The notes under the pieces: model-generated | Seen by the model: the letters and a program-made list of their open reading frames with translations, nothing else | Database searches by the model: none | Told to the model about the DNA's origin: nothing | Part shown: in pieces, positions 39,745 to 42,729 of the stretch | How positions within the stretch are numbered: position 1 is the stretch's first letter | Layout: each line of letters begins with the position of its first letter | Source: F1-60-MAGs149 sp044369995 | GTDB taxonomy: Bacteria > Actinomycetota > Thermoleophilia > Gaiellales > F1-60-MAGs149 | Direction of reading: 5' to 3' | DNA: 42,729 nt | NCBI GenBank assembly: GCA_044369995.1 | Contig: JBILWG010000003.1 | Coordinates: 1-42,729 of the forward strand | Program-made: the position numbers and the translations under genes

Positions 39745-41082
39745 TCAGGCGCGGGGCAGGTGGATGATCACGCGGCACCCACCCGTCGGGGCGTCCGCAA
39801 TCTCCACAGTTCCCCCATGGGCGGCGATGTCCTGCCGGACGATCGCCAGCCCGAGACCCGATCCCGGGCGATCCTGCACGCCGACGCCCCGCCGGAAGCG
39901 CTCGAACATCGCCTCGCGCTGCTCGCGGGGAATGCCGCCGCCGGCATCGTCGACCACCACCTCGCCTGGGCGGACGCGGACGGTCACCGGCCCAGCGCCG
40001 TGCAGCAACGCGTTTTCGATCACGTTGCCGAGCGCGCGCTCGAGCCGCAGCGGATCCCCGATCATCGGCGCTGCCTCCGTGTCGAGGTCGATCACCGCCG
40101 CCGGGCGTCGGGAACGCGCACGCGCCACGACATCAGCAGCGAGATCGTCGAGCCGCAGCGGCTCCGATTGCTCGACGGGTCGTGCGCCCCGTGCCAGATC
40201 GACGATGCTCGTGATCATGTGCGAGACCTCGTCGATCTGCTGATCCAGCGCCTGCGCGATCTGGGCGCGATCGTCCGCGGACAGGTTGCTGGCCGGATTG
40301 CCGAGCGTCTCGACGTCGGCGCGGAGTGCCGTCAGCGGCGTCCGCAGCTCGTGGGCGGCATCCGCGACGAGCTGATCCTGCGCGGCCCGCGACTCCTCGA
40401 GGCCGGCCAGGAGCTGGTTGACGGCGCCGGCCACGGCCGCCGACTCGGCGCCGCCCTCCTCGGGCACGCGGTGGGAGAGATCGTGGTCGCGCGCGGCAGA
40501 CTCGACGTCATGCGCCAGACGGCGGAAGGGCACGAGGCCGCGATCGGCCACGATGACGCCCAGCAGGGTCGCCAGCAGCATGCCGCCCAGACCCGCCAGC
40601 AGCAGGATGCTGCGCAGCTCGTCGAGCGAGTTGCGGATGTCGTCGATCGAGCGCCCGACCTGCAGCGCGAGACCGGGATTGAGGCCCACCGTCAGCGTCC
40701 GCACGGGAATGCGGTCGACGCGGACGGTGTCGAACTCGGAGCCGCCGTCTCTCGCGATGCGGTCGGCATGATGCGACGTCGGCAGCCCGGTCTCGCCCGG
40801 GGGGAGGCGCACGATGTCGCCCTGGGCGTCGATCAGCTGCGTGAAGATGCCGGGGCCGCCGAAGCGACCGTTGCTGTTGCCGCCGAAGGTGCCGCCATCA
40901 CGGCGATCCCCGTCCGGGCGGAGCGCCACACGCGCCTCGCGCAGCGCGGCCGCCCGCAGCTGGTCGTCGACCTCGTTGTAGAGCGAGCGCTCGACGGCCT
41001 TGTACGTGACGACGCCGCCGATGCCGAAGGCGATGATGACCGCGAGCGCCGAGGCGAGCGCGATGCGGACGCGCAGGCTCAC
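39745..41082 (-). CDS. Sensor histidine kinase, EnvZ/PhoR-type
   Basis: 445-residue membrane kinase: helix 1 (about 7-29), an extracytoplasmic loop (about 30-157) with Gly/Asn-rich insert near 62-78, helix 2 (about 158-180), HAMP domain (about 181-232), HisKA with phospho-acceptor H244 (ADAAHELRTPLTAL), and an HATPase domain (LERALGNVIENALLHG, DDAGGGIP, GSGLGLAIVRQD). GTG start overlaps the response-regulator stop by 4 bp (GTGA). It would phosphorylate the OmpR-type regulator encoded just before. The signal is unknown; the His-rich secreted protein upstream is a possible ligand-binding partner. Confidence 0.94.
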   Translation of the reverse strand: MSLRVRIALASALAVIIAFGIGGVVTYKAVERSLYNEVDDQLRAAALREARVALRPDGDRRDGGTFGGNSNGRFGGPGIFTQLIDAQGDIVRLPPGETGLPTSHHADRIARDGGSEFDTVRVDRIPVRTLTVGLNPGLALQVGRSIDDIRNSLDELRSILLLAGLGGMLLATLLGVIVADRGLVPFRRLAHDVESAARDHDLSHRVPEEGGAESAAVAGAVNQLLAGLEESRAAQDQLVADAAHELRTPLTALRADVETLGNPASNLSADDRAQIAQALDQQIDEVSHMITSIVDLARGARPVEQSEPLRLDDLAADVVARARSRRPAAVIDLDTEAAPMIGDPLRLERALGNVIENALLHGAGPVTVRVRPGEVVVDDAGGGIPREQREAMFERFRRGVGVQDRPGSGLGLAIVRQDIAAHGGTVEIADAPTGGCRVIIHLPRA

Positions 41083-41759
41083 GCCTTCGCCCGCAGCACG
41101 TAGCCGACGCCGCGTACCGTCTCGATCAGGCGCGGCCGGTCGCCGTCCTCGAGCTTGCGGCGCAGGTAGCCGACGTAGACCTCCACGCCGTTCGAGGAGG
41201 TCTGCGCGTCCATGCCCCAGACGCGATCGAGAATCACCTCGCGCGTCAGCACCCGTTCGGGGTTGCGGAGGAAGAGCTCGAGCAGGAGACGCTCGGTGCG
41301 GGTCAGGTCGAGCGGTTCGCCATCGCGGCTGACGGTGTGCGCTGCGAGATCGAGGCGAATCCCCGCGACGTCGAGCATCTCGTCGGGCAGGCCGGGGTCG
41401 GCGAGCGAGCGACGCGAGATGGCACGGAGGCGGGCGTCGAGCTCGACCGTGGCAAAGGGCTTCACGAGGTAGTCATCGGCGCCGGCGTCCAGCCCCTCGA
41501 CGCGATCCGCGACGGCGTCACGGGCCGTCAGCATCAGGATGGGCGTCCGCAGACCCGTCTCGCGCAGCGTCCGGCAGACGTCGAAGCCCGAGCCGTCTGG
41601 CAGGTTCACGTCCAGGACGATCGCATCGATCGCGTCGGTCGCGGCCATGCGCCCTTCGGCGGCCGTGGTCGCCTCGACGATCTCGTGACCGCGCGCGGTC
41701 AGCGCGCGGCGGATCGCGGAGCGAACGGCTTCGTTGTCTTCGACGATGAGGATGCGCAT
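41079..41759 (-). CDS. OmpR-family response regulator
   Basis: 226-residue regulator. Receiver domain with E7-D8, phospho-acceptor D50 (IVLDVNLPDGSG) and VKPF; C-terminal winged helix (about 130-226: LTRTERLLLELFLRNPERVL, VEVYVGYLRRKLED, RGVGYVLRAKA). It controls genes with the kinase that follows. Start at MRILIVEDNE; reading further upstream would run through a promoter and the preceding stop. The region upstream carries a 10-bp inverted repeat around its -10, a possible auto-regulation site. Confidence 0.95.
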   Translation of the reverse strand: MRILIVEDNEAVRSAIRRALTARGHEIVEATTAAEGRMAATDAIDAIVLDVNLPDGSGFDVCRTLRETGLRTPILMLTARDAVADRVEGLDAGADDYLVKPFATVELDARLRAISRRSLADPGLPDEMLDVAGIRLDLAAHTVSRDGEPLDLTRTERLLLELFLRNPERVLTREVILDRVWGMDAQTSSNGVEVYVGYLRRKLEDGDRPRLIETVRGVGYVLRAKA

Positions 41760-41772
41760 GGTGGTGGAGCGA

Positions 41773-41805
41773 TCGGCTCCGCACGAGTATGGCGCGCGGA
41801 GCCGA
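41773..41805 (-). promoter_or_regulatory. Inverted repeat surrounding a -10 element
   Basis: Perfect 10-bp arms at 41773-41782 (TCGGCTCCGC) and 41796-41805, 13 bp apart. On the minus strand the spacer contains CATACT (41790-41785), the likely -10 of the response-regulator gene, giving a leader of about 20 nt. It could be an operator for self-control, or a terminator of the gene ending at 41815, though no T tract follows. Confidence 0.45.
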
Positions 41806-41814
41806 CCTGCGGGG

Positions 41815-42729
41815 TCAGGCGCGCTCGTCGCCGAGCGTCTGCGAATCGAACCGGCTGGTCTGGGACGAGGCGTCGCTGCCGGGCTCTGCGTCGCCCAGGT
41901 GATCGCTCCCGTTCCGGTGGTGACCGCCGTCCATGTCCTGGCCGTGGTGGCCACCGCCCTTGCCGTGATGGCCACCGTCCAGACCGGGGCCGCCGAGCCC
42001 GATCGGCACGCCGGCTGCCATCAGCGCGGTCACCTGATCGGCCTGGCCCTGCGTCATCGTGCCGTCCTCGACCAGCTGGTCGAGGCGGTGCGCGTCCCGC
42101 GCGGCGTGGATGGCGGTCTCGGCCTCCGCGGTCTTGCCGGCCGCGATCAGCGCGTTCAGCTCGGCGGCCTGCTGCGCCGTGATGGCGCCGCGCTCCTGCA
42201 GCTTCTCGACGTGCTGCTGCTGGTGCTCGGCACTCTCGCGGTGCTGACGCTCCGCGCCATCGCCGTGGTGCGATCCCTTGAGGCCGATCGGCACGCCCGC
42301 CTTGACGAGCGCGGACACCTCGTCGGCCTGAGCCTGTGTGATGGCGCCGGCCTTGACGAGGGCCGTCAGCTGCTGCGCGGTCAGCGCCGCGCGGAGCTCC
42401 TTGAGCGCGCCGTCGAGGTCGCCGCTCTCGACCTTCGCCGTGATCGCCGTGGCCTGCGCTGCGGTGAGTGCTCCGTCCTCCTGCAGCTCCGCCACCCGCT
42501 GGATCAGGCGATCGCCCTGCATCGCCTGCAGTGCCGCATCGACCCTCGCCTGAGGCACGCCGAGCTTTTCCTCGAGCTCGCGCTCGAACTGCTCGTGGCG
42601 ATCGCCGCGATCGCGATCGTCGTCCTTGATGGTCTGGGCCACCACGGGCGCGGTGAGCGCACCGAGGCCGATCACCGCCGCGGCCCCGCCGATGATCGCG
42701 ATCTTCCGGTTGCGGGTGAGGCGCGGCGG
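41815..42729 (-). CDS. Secreted His-rich protein with two helical repeats (5' end outside window)
   Basis: 304 visible residues; the frame is open to the window edge. The N-terminus shows the RLTRNRKIAIIGGAAAVIGL start of a signal peptide (cleavage near APVVAQ), so the real start is a little upstream. Then come two repeats of about 71 residues, each ending ITQAQADEVSALVKAGVPIGL-like, separated by a charged His/Gln-rich linker, and a His/Gly-rich tail with HHGKGGGHH and HHRNGSDH. No family is recognised. His clusters suggest metal binding outside the membrane. The downstream two-component system suggests that it could be part of a metal or stress response. Confidence 0.65.
   Translation of the reverse strand, partial: PPRLTRNRKIAIIGGAAAVIGLGALTAPVVAQTIKDDDRDRGDRHEQFERELEEKLGVPQARVDAALQAMQGDRLIQRVAELQEDGALTAAQATAITAKVESGDLDGALKELRAALTAQQLTALVKAGAITQAQADEVSALVKAGVPIGLKGSHHGDGAERQHRESAEHQQQHVEKLQERGAITAQQAAELNALIAAGKTAEAETAIHAARDAHRLDQLVEDGTMTQGQADQVTALMAAGVPIGLGGPGLDGGHHGKGGGHHGQDMDGGHHRNGSDHLGDAEPGSDASSQTSRFDSQTLGDERA

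Overview
This is a compact, very GC-rich bacterial chromosome segment with no transposase, tRNA, rRNA or CRISPR array that I could find. The gene content points to Actinobacteria. It has the cell-envelope signalling operon fhaA-fhaB-pstP-rodA-pbpA-pknB, a PdtaS/PdtaR-type two-component pair, an ANTAR-domain regulator, a bifunctional-type dCTP deaminase, a DUF4446 protein and SufU-type Fe-S assembly. My best guess, by inference rather than measurement, is a deep-branching lineage such as Thermoleophilia (Solirubrobacterales).

Layout. (1) 1-12.4 kb: the end of sufD, an agmatinase-type ureohydrolase, a secreted beta-propeller protein, a ribbon-helix-helix/VapC toxin-antitoxin pair, a divergent HisD-family dehydrogenase, a giant secreted protease with two subtilisin domains, then sufS-sufU and a PucR/CdaR-type regulator. 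The suf genes are thus split by about 8.9 kb of unrelated genes. (2) 12.4-16.5 kb: a large GT-C-like membrane protein, a probable structured RNA of about 200 nt with a strong intrinsic terminator, dcd, and a membrane-anchored pseudokinase. (3) 26.7-16.5 kb, minus strand: one long, mostly overlapping operon of a membrane-embedded Ser/Thr kinase, fhaA, fhaB, pstP, rodA, pbpA, PASTA kinase pknB and ddl. It links peptidoglycan precursor synthesis, elongation and phospho-signalling. (4) 26.8-31.6 kb, plus strand: a membrane-anchored CARDB-like protein, a DUF4446 protein, an HNH nuclease, then pdtaS-pdtaR-clpS with ATGA/GTGA overlaps. (5) 39.7-31.6 kb, minus strand: a phosphosulfolactate synthase (ComA) homologue, two flavoproteins, an ACT-like protein, a membrane-anchored Ig-like protein, then a glycan cluster (NDP-sugar epimerase, GT2 glycosyltransferase, deacetylase-like protein). 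(6) 42.7-39.7 kb, minus strand: a His-rich secreted repeat protein (cut by the window edge) and an OmpR/EnvZ-type two-component system.

Two things stand out at whole-window scale. Wherever a gene heads its own transcript, a TAnnnT hexamer usually ends 6-7 nt before the ATG/GTG with no Shine-Dalgarno, which implies widespread leaderless transcription. Genes inside operons instead start by ATGA/GTGA overlap or sit directly on the preceding stop. The most unusual single loci are the double subtilisin, the stand-alone MurJ-tail-like pseudokinase beside the fha/pkn operon, the kinase fused to a polytopic membrane domain, the comA-flavoprotein operon and the unidentified terminator-ended RNA.

No gene-free stretch exceeds 300 bases. 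The longest (14169-14432) holds the candidate RNA, and the next two (3371-3561 and 9564-9754) hold promoters and inverted or direct repeats.
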